IMG/VR virus record: IMGVR_UViG_3300042893_000600
Location: 1-64,000 of that record
Length of the DNA stretch: 64,000 nucleotides
Reading direction: 5' to 3' (one strand)
Source: a virus
This document shows, one piece after another, positions 44,473 to 53,547 of the stretch. Position numbers and translations under genes: made by a program. Positions within the stretch are counted from its first letter, which is position 1; each line of letters starts with the position of its first letter. Below the pieces are notes generated by a model that made no database searches, was not told where the DNA came from, and saw only the letters and a list, made by a program, of their open reading frames with translations.

Positions 44473-47186
44473 CCTATAAGATTAACAAAACAGATGGCAG
44501 CTTGCTAACAGAAATTATCGATAGTGCTATCGATACCACTGCCACTGACTTGGCCTTAATAGGTAAAAATGTTACGGGCTACGGCGAATATCTTAATGAA
44601 AATTTTGTAAAGCTTCTGGAAAATTTTGCCAGTACAAGTGAACCTAATAATCCTATAACTGGACAAATATGGTTTGACGTTAGTGAAAACAGATTAAAAG
44701 TTTATGACGGTAATGGATTTAGAATTGGAAGTGGTCCGATTGTATCAGGTACAGCACCGCTAAATCCTATTCAAGGTGATTTTTGGATTGACAGCAATGA
44801 AAATCAATTGTACTTTTATGATGGCACTGATAGACAACTAGCAGGCCCAATTTATAAAGATAGTCAAGGTATTTCTGGTTGGGAAGTTGCCACAATAGCA
44901 GACACTGACAGTAATTCGCGAGTGATTGTAAAGTTATGGGCTGCTCAGACGTTATTAGGAATTTTTAGTAAGTATACAGAATTTACACCTAGTAGTTTAA
45001 TACCCGGATATGCAGGTTCTATCAAACCTGGATTTAATGCTGGTACTGTATCGGGATTCAAACTCAACGCTACAGCATCTAGTGCAGATGCGCTAGTTGA
45101 TAATCTTGGAAATTTAAAACCAGTTAGCAGTTTTATGTTAACTGCTGACGATAACAGTACTACAGGCAGTCTTACAATTATCAATCCAGAACCTTTGATA
45201 CTGGGCGCAAATCAAAAAAATACTATATTGGTATCCGATGATGATATTCGAATTCGTAGTAATTTCGGCGGCAATATCGCACACCCTGACGGTCAAAACT
45301 TTATAATAACAACCAAACAAGGATCAACATTTAGTGATGCAATCACAGTAAAAGCTGCAACTAATAGAGTTGGCATTTTTAATAATGCCCCTACAGGCAT
45401 GTTACACATTGGAACTACGCTAGCACCTGGCAATGTTGTCATCGAAGGTAACTTAACAGTTAACGGTACTAGCACAACTATTAATTCCACAGTCGTAGCC
45501 ATAGATGACATCAATATAATATTAGGTGATACTGCGTCACCAACTGATGTAACAGCCAACGGCGGCGGCCTTACACTTAAAGGCGCCAGCGATAAAACTT
45601 TATCATGGATAGATGCTACCGATTCTTGGACCAGCAATCAGAATTTTGATATTACTTTTGGCAAAACATACAAGATCAACGGCGTTGATGTATTAACCTC
45701 TACAACATTAGGATCGAGTATTGTTAATTCTAGCTTGACCAGTATTGGAACATTGACTAGTTTACAAGTTGATAACATCAATATTAACAATAATGTAATC
45801 TCAACTACTACTACAAATACTAATTTAGTATTATCGCCTAATGGCACTGGCGTAGTTGATGTTGCCACTAGTAGAATTACAAGTTTGTCCAATCCAGTTG
45901 CTGGCACAGACGCAGTAAATTTACAAACATTAACAGCTAGTTTGCCAGCACCTTGGATTAATGTCAATGCCAATTATCAATCTAGTAAAAATGATAGATT
46001 ATTAGTAAGCACAATTTCAGGTACACTGACTGTGACATTGCCCAATGTTGTAAGTTCTAGTGACACTATTCGTTTCTTTGACTATGACAGCACATTCGAT
46101 ACTGATAATTTAATCATAACTAGATATAGAAGAATAGATCCTGCTACAATTACTGGATTAAGTGCAGGTATAGCAAATACATTTATTGGGTTGGCAACTA
46201 CTACAACCAGTGTAGCAGGTAACGGAATCATTGTCACGGTAACAACAACATCCGCAACACCAGCAGGATATAATAACGTAAACACCGCCATCACAGTGAC
46301 CACTTCAGGTTATGGATATGTAACAGGAGATGTTATAACAGTGTCTGGTGCTGCCGTCGGCGGCGCAAGTCCTGCTAACGATTTAGTATTTGAGTTAGAT
46401 GTTATGGATAACATCTTTGGACTAGACGAAGATTTAATTGTAAATGACGCCGCAGCATCATTTGGTTTGATATATGCTAATTCTGCTCAAGGTTGGCGCT
46501 ATATCGAAAGTTTAGAACTTCCAGCAATAATTTATGTCGATGTAACTGGTAATCTAACAGGCAATGTAACAGGCAATGTAACAGGCAATGTTACAGGCAA
46601 TGTTACAGGCAATGTTACAGGGTCAATATTATCTGCATCTCAGCCTAATGTTACCAGTCTTGGAACTTTATCTAATTTATCTGTTAGTTCTGATATATTA
46701 GCTAATTTAAAAGGAAACGTAGTTTCTAGCAATACTAATGTAACTGTGCTTAATACCAGTGCTGCTACTGCAACTTTTTTGGGTAACGTCACTGGCAACA
46801 TTACTGGTGACGTTACTGGTGACGTCACAAATACACAATTAGTCTTAGAATCCACTACAAATTCTGTATTAATAAAATCCGGAGCAAACGGAATTAGATT
46901 AAGTTCGCTGGACGATACAACCGTACAAGAACAATACAATGTACAGATTACACCAGGCGCATCACCAACACAACGTTCGCGTACTTTGTTATACGGCGAT
47001 GTAGAAGTTGTTAATATTTCTACAAGCAATATCAACGGAGCATCTTTCAAATTACCGTCTTACTCTAATTTAGAACTTGCATCGAGAACATTGAGCGCAC
47101 TAAATTATGGTGAACTTATCTATAATAGCACTGCTAACCAGGTACAAGCCTACATTAGCCCAGGCTCTTGGGTTAGTTTGAATTAA
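44469..47186 (+). CDS. Tail fibre with VTGN repeats
   Basis: 905 residues, ATGA overlap with the previous fibre gene. It shares the N-terminal attachment module (NFVKLLENFASTSEPNNPIT, ITGQIWFDVS, GDFWIDSNENQLYFYDG) with its two neighbours. The shaft contains a glycine-tyrosine module (TTSGYGYVTGDVITVSGAAV, about 612-631) like those in the giant protein, then six VTGN units encoded by 12-bp tandem repeats. The C-terminal 100 residues (SSLDDTTVQEQYNVQITPGA and onward) are a separate tip domain with no collar motif. A fibre role is well supported; the receptor is unknown. Confidence 0.75.
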   Translation: MTYKINKTDGSLLTEIIDSAIDTTATDLALIGKNVTGYGEYLNENFVKLLENFASTSEPNNPITGQIWFDVSENRLKVYDGNGFRIGSGPIVSGTAPLNPIQGDFWIDSNENQLYFYDGTDRQLAGPIYKDSQGISGWEVATIADTDSNSRVIVKLWAAQTLLGIFSKYTEFTPSSLIPGYAGSIKPGFNAGTVSGFKLNATASSADALVDNLGNLKPVSSFMLTADDNSTTGSLTIINPEPLILGANQKNTILVSDDDIRIRSNFGGNIAHPDGQNFIITTKQGSTFSDAITVKAATNRVGIFNNAPTGMLHIGTTLAPGNVVIEGNLTVNGTSTTINSTVVAIDDINIILGDTASPTDVTANGGGLTLKGASDKTLSWIDATDSWTSNQNFDITFGKTYKINGVDVLTSTTLGSSIVNSSLTSIGTLTSLQVDNININNNVISTTTTNTNLVLSPNGTGVVDVATSRITSLSNPVAGTDAVNLQTLTASLPAPWINVNANYQSSKNDRLLVSTISGTLTVTLPNVVSSSDTIRFFDYDSTFDTDNLIITRYRRIDPATITGLSAGIANTFIGLATTTTSVAGNGIIVTVTTTSATPAGYNNVNTAITVTTSGYGYVTGDVITVSGAAVGGASPANDLVFELDVMDNIFGLDEDLIVNDAAASFGLIYANSAQGWRYIESLELPAIIYVDVTGNLTGNVTGNVTGNVTGNVTGNVTGSILSASQPNVTSLGTLSNLSVSSDILANLKGNVVSSNTNVTVLNTSAATATFLGNVTGNITGDVTGDVTNTQLVLESTTNSVLIKSGANGIRLSSLDDTTVQEQYNVQITPGASPTQRSRTLLYGDVEVVNISTSNINGASFKLPSYSNLELASRTLSALNYGELIYNSTANQVQAYISPGSWVSLN
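46554..46620 (+). repeat. 12-bp tandem repeats encoding VTGN
   Basis: Five 12-base units (46554-46613) and a partial sixth, pattern GTWACAGGCAAT with the third base changing from A to T halfway. They encode Val-Thr-Gly-Asn and lie in frame in the fibre shaft, so copy number can change without a frameshift. Confidence 0.95.
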
Positions 47187-47213
47187 AAATTGCATAATGA
47201 ATATGTACATAGA

Positions 47214-47221
47214 GCTAAATA
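47214..47221 (+). promoter_or_regulatory. Probable late promoter box GCTAAATA
   Basis: GCTAAATA 24 bases before the ATG at 47246, with a GGGGG-type ribosome site between. Same CTAAATA variant as at 15840-15847. Confidence 0.45.
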
Positions 47222-47245
47222 TAATAGATCAGGGGGTTAACAGTT

Positions 47246-48952
47246 ATGCCTTATAGCATTGACAAGTATAATGGAACAACCATTGCGGTAGTCGAAGACG
47301 GTACTATAGATAGTACCCTAGATATTAAATTAATTGGTAAAAATTACGCCGGCTACGGTGAAGTACAAAACGAAAACTTTGTTCATTTGCTAGAGAATTT
47401 TGCTGGAGGATCTTCACCTCCCCGCCCAATTAGCGGACAAATTTGGTACGATACCACTACTAAGAAAATTAAATTTTATGATGCTGCCAGCGCCCGCTGG
47501 AGAACAGCAGGAGGCGCAGAAAGTGCTGCCGGCCCAACTGGCCCAATAGGTCTGGGACAGGGTGATTTCTGGTTTGAAACTATCAACAAGCAGTTATATG
47601 TTTACGACGGCACCGCATACGTTCTAGTGGGTCCACAAGGTGTTGGCGGCCTTGGCACCACTCAAATGAAATCTGTTTCAGTAACAGACACCGTCGCCGG
47701 CACACACGGAATTATACAAGCATTTGTCGATGGCGACATTGTGTTTGTTGTTTCAACAGATTCGTTTGAGTTGAGTACAGCTAGTGAAGCAACAATGCCA
47801 GGGTTTGGCATAATAAAGTCTGGTATTACGCTGGCAAATACTGATAATACTGATGGTATAACTGACCCAGGTGTTAATGCTACTCCGTTAGATATTGTTT
47901 GGGGAACTGTCAGTAACAGTCTTAAATTAAACGGTTACACATCTGACGATTTTGTTTTAAATGAGGGCACTGTTAATTTCGATGTGCTAGTACATTTTTC
48001 AGATCTAGGTTATACTGTTGGCGATAGCGATGATCTCGAAGTAAAAATTGACACTGACGGCATAACACCAATATTTAAAACTTCAATTAACAATACAATC
48101 AAGTTCCAAACTTACAACGCTCTTACACCGACCATACCAAATACGCCACTTACCTTAGTGGGCGCAAATATTTTACCAGGCGTCGATAATGTAACGAATC
48201 TAGGATCTAGTTCTTTTAAATTTAAAGATGTGTACGGTACTACTTTTTCTGGAACTGCCGCTCAATCAGACAAGTTAAAAGTTGGCGTAGTTTACGCAGA
48301 TGCAGCAGTAGCCAGCACCGCGGACACAGTGGTAGTTAGAACTGCCGCAGGAGCCATAAACGCAACTTCTTTCTTGGGTAATGCGTCTACCGCAACTACC
48401 GCAACTACAGCAACGCAGGCAAATACACTACAAGTTGCCGCTGGCGTGTATAGAACAGCTAGTGTTTCAGCTCCAGATGATGGAGTTGCAGATACTATTG
48501 CAGTAAGAGATTCAGCCGGCGACTTGTGTGCTACAATTTTCCGTGGAACAGCCACAGCCGCATTGTTTGCTGACTTGGCTGAAAAATATTTGGCAGATGA
48601 CGAATACGAAATTGGCACAGTGGTAACTGTGGGCGGTGCGCAAGAAGTTACAGCATGTCAAATGGGCACCCGTGCATTTGGTGCAGTAAGTGGAAGTCCA
48701 GCTTTTATGATGAATGAAGGTCTTGTTGGCGGCACATATATCGCACTAAAAGGTCGTGTACCAGTTAAAGTTATTGGAGCAGTGACTAAAGGTGACAAAT
48801 TAATAGCAGCCAGTAACGGTTGCGCAGGTCCTGCCCACGTGTTGCTACAGAATTTACCCGTCCGTGCTGGAAATTTTCCAGATACTTTTGCTATTGCATT
48901 AGAAAGTAGCGATGACGCAGGCGTCAAACTAATAGAAGCAATAATTATTTAA
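47246..48952 (+). CDS. Tail fibre with shared N- and C-terminal modules
   Basis: 568 residues. N-terminus as in the two previous fibres (NENFVHLLENFAGGSSPPRP, ISGQIWYDTT, GDFWFETINKQLYVYDGTAY). The C-terminus from about residue 440 is the domain seen in the 39978-40892 protein (LFADLAEKYLADDEYEIGTV and KGRVPVKVIGAVTKGDKLI). It is therefore a mosaic joining the attachment module of one fibre family with the tip of another. It has its own box and ribosome site after a 59-bp gap. Confidence 0.75.
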   Translation: MPYSIDKYNGTTIAVVEDGTIDSTLDIKLIGKNYAGYGEVQNENFVHLLENFAGGSSPPRPISGQIWYDTTTKKIKFYDAASARWRTAGGAESAAGPTGPIGLGQGDFWFETINKQLYVYDGTAYVLVGPQGVGGLGTTQMKSVSVTDTVAGTHGIIQAFVDGDIVFVVSTDSFELSTASEATMPGFGIIKSGITLANTDNTDGITDPGVNATPLDIVWGTVSNSLKLNGYTSDDFVLNEGTVNFDVLVHFSDLGYTVGDSDDLEVKIDTDGITPIFKTSINNTIKFQTYNALTPTIPNTPLTLVGANILPGVDNVTNLGSSSFKFKDVYGTTFSGTAAQSDKLKVGVVYADAAVASTADTVVVRTAAGAINATSFLGNASTATTATTATQANTLQVAAGVYRTASVSAPDDGVADTIAVRDSAGDLCATIFRGTATAALFADLAEKYLADDEYEIGTVVTVGGAQEVTACQMGTRAFGAVSGSPAFMMNEGLVGGTYIALKGRVPVKVIGAVTKGDKLIAASNGCAGPAHVLLQNLPVRAGNFPDTFAIALESSDDAGVKLIEAIII

Positions 48953-48963
48953 GGAATACTACC

Positions 48964-50019
48964 ATGGCAGGAAGAGGAACACGAGCTACGGCGTCGGATT
49001 TTAACAACATTCAAGCAACAGTTAACAGCGTATTAGGCCTTGGTTCGTCTACACAAGGATACGGACAAACAGTTTCCAGTGCGCAAGTAGGTTCTGGAGC
49101 AATCATTACAGTTGCTCAATGGACTACTCTACGTGCTGACTTGGTCAAATGTAGAACACACCAAACCAATCTAGCAGTTGTAAACGGTGCAGCAAACGTT
49201 AGTGCTAATCGCGGCGGCGCATGCCAAACGTTGGAAACTATTACTAGTAGCACTGTTATTAGTGAAGACATTCGAGATCAATACAATTTGTTTACCAACG
49301 GAAGTCCTGGTACCATTGGTATTAATGCTGAACGATCATTGGCAAACGCAGCCCAATTGAGTGCAGCAACAGCACCAAGCGGTGTTACCAACCCTAGTCA
49401 GTATGCTGGCGCATGGGGCGTAAACGCAAGTAGTACTCGTTACCTAAGACAAATTTACACAGTAACTTTTGCCGGCTACACACATGTTGGCGGATTATCA
49501 GTTTCAGCTGCCAATCATATCAGATGTTTCTTTAACGCAGGCGGCAAAATTCAATTTACCAGCACTAGAAGCGGTACAGCAGACAACACAAAGGATACCG
49601 ATTGGACCAATATGTTGAGTGGCATGGGAAATTTCATATTTGCTGCAGCAAATTCAAGCGTTAGCGGAACTACTAACCCAGGAAACGGTGGATCAACTCC
49701 TGGATCTAGTATAGGATATCATCAAACAACTGGCACTTACCAAACATTAGTAAATGTAGCATCTACTGTGAGCCGGTACACTGAAAATAGATTTACAGTT
49801 GAAGTGCAGACATCAGGTACTAACGCTTTGTTATTTAGATTGACATGGGCTGACAATGACGTAATTGAAGGCGCCGAAACAGTGGACGAACCGGTTAATG
49901 GTAATGGCGGTTCCAGAATGGAAAGCAGTTGTTTTATCGTTCGTCCAAACGTAGCAATCACAGTAGACGTTCCGGCGCCTACAGCAAGCGTAGGCGCTTT
50001 TGCAGCATCGGCTTCTTAA
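48964..50019 (+). CDS. Tail-associated virion protein
   Basis: 351 residues, last of the fibre block, with an AAGGAAT site before ATG. Composition is glycine-, serine-, threonine- and asparagine-rich; residues 60-90 hold a cysteine-containing stretch (LVKCRTHQTNLAV) and the C-terminus is beta-rich (YTENRFTVEVQTSGTNALLF). Proteins with this N-terminus (RATASDFNNIQATVNSVLG) are, as I recall, common fibre-region structural proteins in marine phages. Specific function is not known. A terminator follows at 50043-50090. Confidence 0.55.
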   Translation: MAGRGTRATASDFNNIQATVNSVLGLGSSTQGYGQTVSSAQVGSGAIITVAQWTTLRADLVKCRTHQTNLAVVNGAANVSANRGGACQTLETITSSTVISEDIRDQYNLFTNGSPGTIGINAERSLANAAQLSAATAPSGVTNPSQYAGAWGVNASSTRYLRQIYTVTFAGYTHVGGLSVSAANHIRCFFNAGGKIQFTSTRSGTADNTKDTDWTNMLSGMGNFIFAAANSSVSGTTNPGNGGSTPGSSIGYHQTTGTYQTLVNVASTVSRYTENRFTVEVQTSGTNALLFRLTWADNDVIEGAETVDEPVNGNGGSRMESSCFIVRPNVAITVDVPAPTASVGAFAASAS

Positions 50020-50037
50020 TCAATAAACTCTAAATCG

Positions 50038-50066
50038 TTGACACTCCTAGGCTAAGATAGTATACT
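50038..50066 (+). promoter_or_regulatory. Sigma-70-type promoter for accessory operon
   Basis: TTGACA (50038-50043), 17-base spacer, TATACT (50061-50066): a perfect -35 and a one-mismatch -10 at ideal spacing. The predicted start near 50074 leaves a leader of about 17 bases with AGGAG before the GTG at 50091. Its spacer contains the 5' arm of the terminator hairpin. Confidence 0.8.
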
Positions 50067-50090
50067 ATACTATAAACCTAGGAGTTTTTT
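50043..50090 (+). terminator. Intrinsic terminator overlapping promoter and ribosome site
   Basis: ACTCCTAGG (50043-50051) pairs with CCTAGGAGT (50077-50085), a perfect 9-bp stem followed by a run of T to 50090. The loop holds a second palindrome, ATAGTATACTAT. It should stop read-through from the fibre genes. Its 3' arm contains the AGGAG ribosome site of the next gene. Confidence 0.8.
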
Positions 50091-50441
50091 GTGGACGAAC
50101 GATTTCAAAAAGCCTTTGAAACTGCCAATTATATGACAACATTGGCCAGTCAAAAGCAAATTCTTAAAGAAGAATTTTATCAAAATTTAATTCATTATCA
50201 TAATGGCGGAATCTTTACCGCATCGCGTGAGCTAATCAATTTTACCAAAACGCTAGTTGATATTGGTAACAATGAATCTACAGTACTGGTAGATAATAAC
50301 GAATTACCTGTTGACATTGTTGATCTCTCTAAATTTTTAGAGGAGTTGCTGTCAAAATATCATTTTGCCGTTAACGGGTATTATACAAGATACGATCAGA
50401 TGAGAAAGAATAGAACTGTGGAAGGTATTCTCAGTGTATGA
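50091..50441 (+). CDS. Small conserved protein opening the accessory operon
   Basis: 116 residues, GTG start, AGGAG six bases upstream. Mostly helical with aromatic-rich patches (EEFYQNLIHYHNGGIFTASR, about 27-46). I have a weak recollection of similar proteins near fibre and glycosyltransferase genes of marine phages, but cannot name a family. It overlaps the next gene by ATGA. Because it heads an operon with its own host-type promoter, it may be expressed early along with the sugar-transfer-like genes. Confidence 0.6.
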   Translation: MDERFQKAFETANYMTTLASQKQILKEEFYQNLIHYHNGGIFTASRELINFTKTLVDIGNNESTVLVDNNELPVDIVDLSKFLEELLSKYHFAVNGYYTRYDQMRKNRTVEGILSV

Positions 50442-51262
50442 CACAGGGCGTTTTACTTTTCGCAAATAACAACAGCGAAATAGCATACACTGATTTAGCT
50501 ATTTTTGCTGCACAGCAAATAACAAAGTATCTAAATGTGCCAGTTAGTATTGTAACTGATAGCAAACCCAGCATTTCAAAAAACGTATTTGATAAAATTA
50601 TAGAAATAACTGATAATTCTTCTTATACTAAAAGATTTCACGACGGCACTGACAGTAACAAAACGTTACATTGGAAAAATACATCCAGGTCTCGGTGCTA
50701 CGAGCTTACTCCATACGATGAAACGCTGGTTATTGATGTTGATTATATAGTTAATTCGACAACTTTAAACTATTGTTGGAATCAGCCGCATGATTTTTTA
50801 ATTTATTCCAAATATTGTGATCTAGCACAATGGCGAAGTAGCGCAGAATTTGATCATGTAAGCGAATATTCAGTACCGTTCTATTGGGCCACTGTATTTT
50901 TCTTTAGAAAAACTGAACTTAATAAACAATTTTTTGATTTAATAACACATATTAAATTAAATTGGGTTTATTACAAGTTTGTATATCAAATTCAAAGTAC
51001 AAATTTTAGAAATGATTATGCTTATAGCATAGCAATACACATGATGAATGGTTTCACAAATGGTGTATTTGCTAACCAACTACCTAGCAAGATGTTTTAT
51101 ACATTGGATACTGATTTTCTTATTGATATCGATGGCGACACCATGAAATTTCTTGTTGAAAAACAAAATACACCTGGTGAGTATACCGCTTTAAAAACTT
51201 CAGGATTAGACGTTCATGTTATGAACAAGTATAGTTTGTTAAGGTGTGTTAACAATGAGTAA
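50438..51262 (+). CDS. GT-A-type glycosyltransferase-like protein
   Basis: 274 residues. N-terminus GVLLFANNNSEIAYTDLAIF resembles nucleotide-sugar-binding folds, and a D-x-D motif lies at 100-102 in LVIDVDYIVN, the usual metal/sugar-nucleotide site. A second region, VPFYWATVFFFRKTELNKQF (about 149-168), matches the acceptor-side pattern shared with the next gene (ALPNLYVGAFYFRKTNKSYE). Likely a sugar transferase; substrate unknown. ATGA coupling on both sides. Confidence 0.6.
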   Translation: MTQGVLLFANNNSEIAYTDLAIFAAQQITKYLNVPVSIVTDSKPSISKNVFDKIIEITDNSSYTKRFHDGTDSNKTLHWKNTSRSRCYELTPYDETLVIDVDYIVNSTTLNYCWNQPHDFLIYSKYCDLAQWRSSAEFDHVSEYSVPFYWATVFFFRKTELNKQFFDLITHIKLNWVYYKFVYQIQSTNFRNDYAYSIAIHMMNGFTNGVFANQLPSKMFYTLDTDFLIDIDGDTMKFLVEKQNTPGEYTALKTSGLDVHVMNKYSLLRCVNNE

Positions 51263-52088
51263 AGGTCATGTATTTTTAGCACAAAATTCCACAGTCGACT
51301 ATGTTAGACAAGCCTGTGCTTTAGCTTTAAGTATTAAAAAACATAATAAACAACACAATCAAACTTGTGTTATTACCAATGACGATATTCCTGAAGAATA
51401 CAAACACGCATTTGATTATATAGTTCCTATTCCATGGACTGATATAGCAAAAGATTCTGTATGGAAAATAGAAAATAGATGGAAAATTATTCATGCTACT
51501 CCATTCAAGGAGAATATTGTCTATGATACTGATATGATATTGCTAAACTCCAACGATCATTGGTGGCCACATTTATCCAAGCATGAACTATTGTTTACAT
51601 CCACAGTTACTGATTATAGAAACAACATTGTAACAAGTGATTTTTATCGTAAAACTTTTACAGCAAATGCGTTACCTAACTTGTATGTTGGAGCATTTTA
51701 TTTTAGAAAAACAAATAAATCCTATGAGTTTTTTAAATGGCTCGACTTGCTAACTGCCAATTGGAAAACTTTTTATCAAAAATTTTTATCAACACAGCCA
51801 CAAAAATTTTGTAGCATGGATGTAAATGCTGCCCTTGCTGTAAAATTTATGGATTGCGAATCGCAAGTTTTAGTTAACAAAACTTTTATACCCGGCTTTA
51901 CACACATGAAGCCCGCATTACAAGGGTGGAATAATGTACCCGCAAAATGGACAAGTGTGTTACCTAGTTATTTCTCGGATGATTGCCAGTTAAAAGTTGG
52001 TAACGTACAACAACAAGGTTTATTCCATTATGTAGAGGATGAATTTTTAACCGAAGACATACTACATAAGTTGTCTAGACAAACATGA
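51255..52088 (+). CDS. GT-A-type glycosyltransferase-like protein, paralogue of upstream gene
   Basis: 277 residues from the ATG at 51255 (a GTG at 51246 is also in frame). D-x-D at 91-93 in IVYDTDMILLN, followed by NLYVGAFYFRKTNKSYEFF: the same layout as the preceding protein, so the two are probably ancient duplicates. HVFLAQNSTVDYVRQACALA at the N-terminus fits a Rossmann-like nucleotide-sugar domain. It overlaps the upstream gene by eight bases and the downstream gene by ATGA. Specific sugar and acceptor unknown. Confidence 0.62.
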   Translation: MSKGHVFLAQNSTVDYVRQACALALSIKKHNKQHNQTCVITNDDIPEEYKHAFDYIVPIPWTDIAKDSVWKIENRWKIIHATPFKENIVYDTDMILLNSNDHWWPHLSKHELLFTSTVTDYRNNIVTSDFYRKTFTANALPNLYVGAFYFRKTNKSYEFFKWLDLLTANWKTFYQKFLSTQPQKFCSMDVNAALAVKFMDCESQVLVNKTFIPGFTHMKPALQGWNNVPAKWTSVLPSYFSDDCQLKVGNVQQQGLFHYVEDEFLTEDILHKLSRQT

Positions 52089-52633
52089 CAGTAATTAACA
52101 AAATGTATGTACAATACGATGATACAGGTCGAGTACACTACGTTAACAATTTTCAAGATCCTGTACTTAAGAATTTCGAAATTGATCTAGAATTAATTTT
52201 AGACTTTTTATCGGATGGCAATAAAGACTGTAAGAAATATAAAATTAATTATTTTTTCAATCTAAGTAAGGGTGTTGTTGAACACGAATCCGAACAACAA
52301 GATATACAAACTCCGTTTCCTGTTGTAATGTCTAGGACAACTTCTTATCAAAACGAGATTACATTAGATCATAATCTACTAGAATCTAAATGGACAATTC
52401 ATGTTAGACCAGACCTAACAGATCAGTTAGCAATAAGTTCTGATTTTGTATTTTTTATTTGTAAGAAAGATGACCCGCATTATCTGTATTCTACTCTAGT
52501 TGTTCAACCAGATAATCTTAAAACTGGCAAGTTTGATTTGTTTTTTATTCATGATCATGAAAAAGACATAAACAATATAAGTGTTGTGCCGATTCGATCG
52601 TTTAAATCGTACGGGCTAAAGGAAATTAAATGA
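52085..52633 (+). CDS. Hypothetical protein in glycosyltransferase operon
   Basis: 182 residues, no family recognised. Predicted beta-rich with hydrophobic strands (LAISSDFVFFICKKDDPHYL, about 120-140). ATGA overlaps at both ends tie it to the operon. Could be a small virion or carrier protein; nothing in the sequence decides. Confidence 0.6.
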   Translation: MTVINKMYVQYDDTGRVHYVNNFQDPVLKNFEIDLELILDFLSDGNKDCKKYKINYFFNLSKGVVEHESEQQDIQTPFPVVMSRTTSYQNEITLDHNLLESKWTIHVRPDLTDQLAISSDFVFFICKKDDPHYLYSTLVVQPDNLKTGKFDLFFIHDHEKDINNISVVPIRSFKSYGLKEIK

Positions 52634-53547
52634 GTCAAAAATTTAAAGTTATGGACTGCGATATTGTATATTTGAGCTATGACGAACCAAATGCCGAAGA
52701 AAATTACGCAGACTTACTGACCAAAGTGCCATGGGCAAAACGTGTACATGGTGTAGAAGGTAGTGATGCCGCACATAAAGCCTGTGCTAGGCTAAGTGAA
52801 ACAGATCGATTAATAGTTGTAGATGGCGACAACAAAATTCGTCCCGAGTTTCTTAAACAAGAAGTTGAATTTAAAGATGAAGTTGAACTTGATAAAAGTG
52901 TTATTAGTTGGGGAGCACAAAATGTCATCAATGGATTGATTTACGGTAACGGCGGCATCAAATGTTGGCCTACTCAGTTAGTACTTGACATGAAAACACA
53001 CGAAGCAGCTGAAAGTGACAATTCCAAGACACAAGTAGATTTTTGTTGGGATATCAATTACATACAGATGGAACAATGTATGAGCGATGTATATAACAAC
53101 GCTAATGCCCAACAGGCCTGGCGAGCTGGATTCCGTGAAGGTGTTAAAATGGGTTTGCTCGAAGGGTCAAAAGCAGACAATATTGTAAAACAAGTACACT
53201 GGAAAAATTTTCAAAGACTGTTAGTATGGATGCATGTTGGAATGGATGTTAAGAATGGTGAATGGGCAATCTATGGCGCCAGACAAGGTTGCTATATGAC
53301 CAATTGTACTGACTGGGATTTCGTCAATGTTAGAGACTTTAAATGGTTAAATTCCTATTGGACAGAACATGACAGTAAAACAACTGACAAGATGTTACCA
53401 TTTGAAATTATGGGTATCGGCGAAACACTTAAACATGAACTAGATATGTCTATGGCTGATCCATTCACCAGTGAGCAAAGTACACTATTTAAATCGTTGT
53501 ATACCAATCCACCACGTATGAAAAACACATTTATTGTGGGATCATAA
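52630..53547 (+). CDS. Glycosyltransferase-like protein with VDGDN motif
   Basis: 305 residues. DIVYLSYDEPNAEENYADLL starts a Rossmann-type domain; LIVVDGDNKI (D65-G-D67) is the D-x-D site; ISWGAQNVINGLIYGNGGIK (about 97-116) is a conserved acceptor loop. The following gene repeats this arrangement (FISYQEPNADSNW, WVVDGDAVV, RSKNPVNDLEYGNGGIKLL), so they are paralogues. I recall this type from cyanophage and pelagiphage genomes without a proven function. ATGA coupled upstream and TAATG downstream. Confidence 0.6.
   Translation: MSQKFKVMDCDIVYLSYDEPNAEENYADLLTKVPWAKRVHGVEGSDAAHKACARLSETDRLIVVDGDNKIRPEFLKQEVEFKDEVELDKSVISWGAQNVINGLIYGNGGIKCWPTQLVLDMKTHEAAESDNSKTQVDFCWDINYIQMEQCMSDVYNNANAQQAWRAGFREGVKMGLLEGSKADNIVKQVHWKNFQRLLVWMHVGMDVKNGEWAIYGARQGCYMTNCTDWDFVNVRDFKWLNSYWTEHDSKTTDKMLPFEIMGIGETLKHELDMSMADPFTSEQSTLFKSLYTNPPRMKNTFIVGS

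Noticed and set aside
46554-46620. CRISPR-like repeat array
   Set aside because: Contiguous 12-bp units without spacers and in coding frame; a simple tandem repeat.
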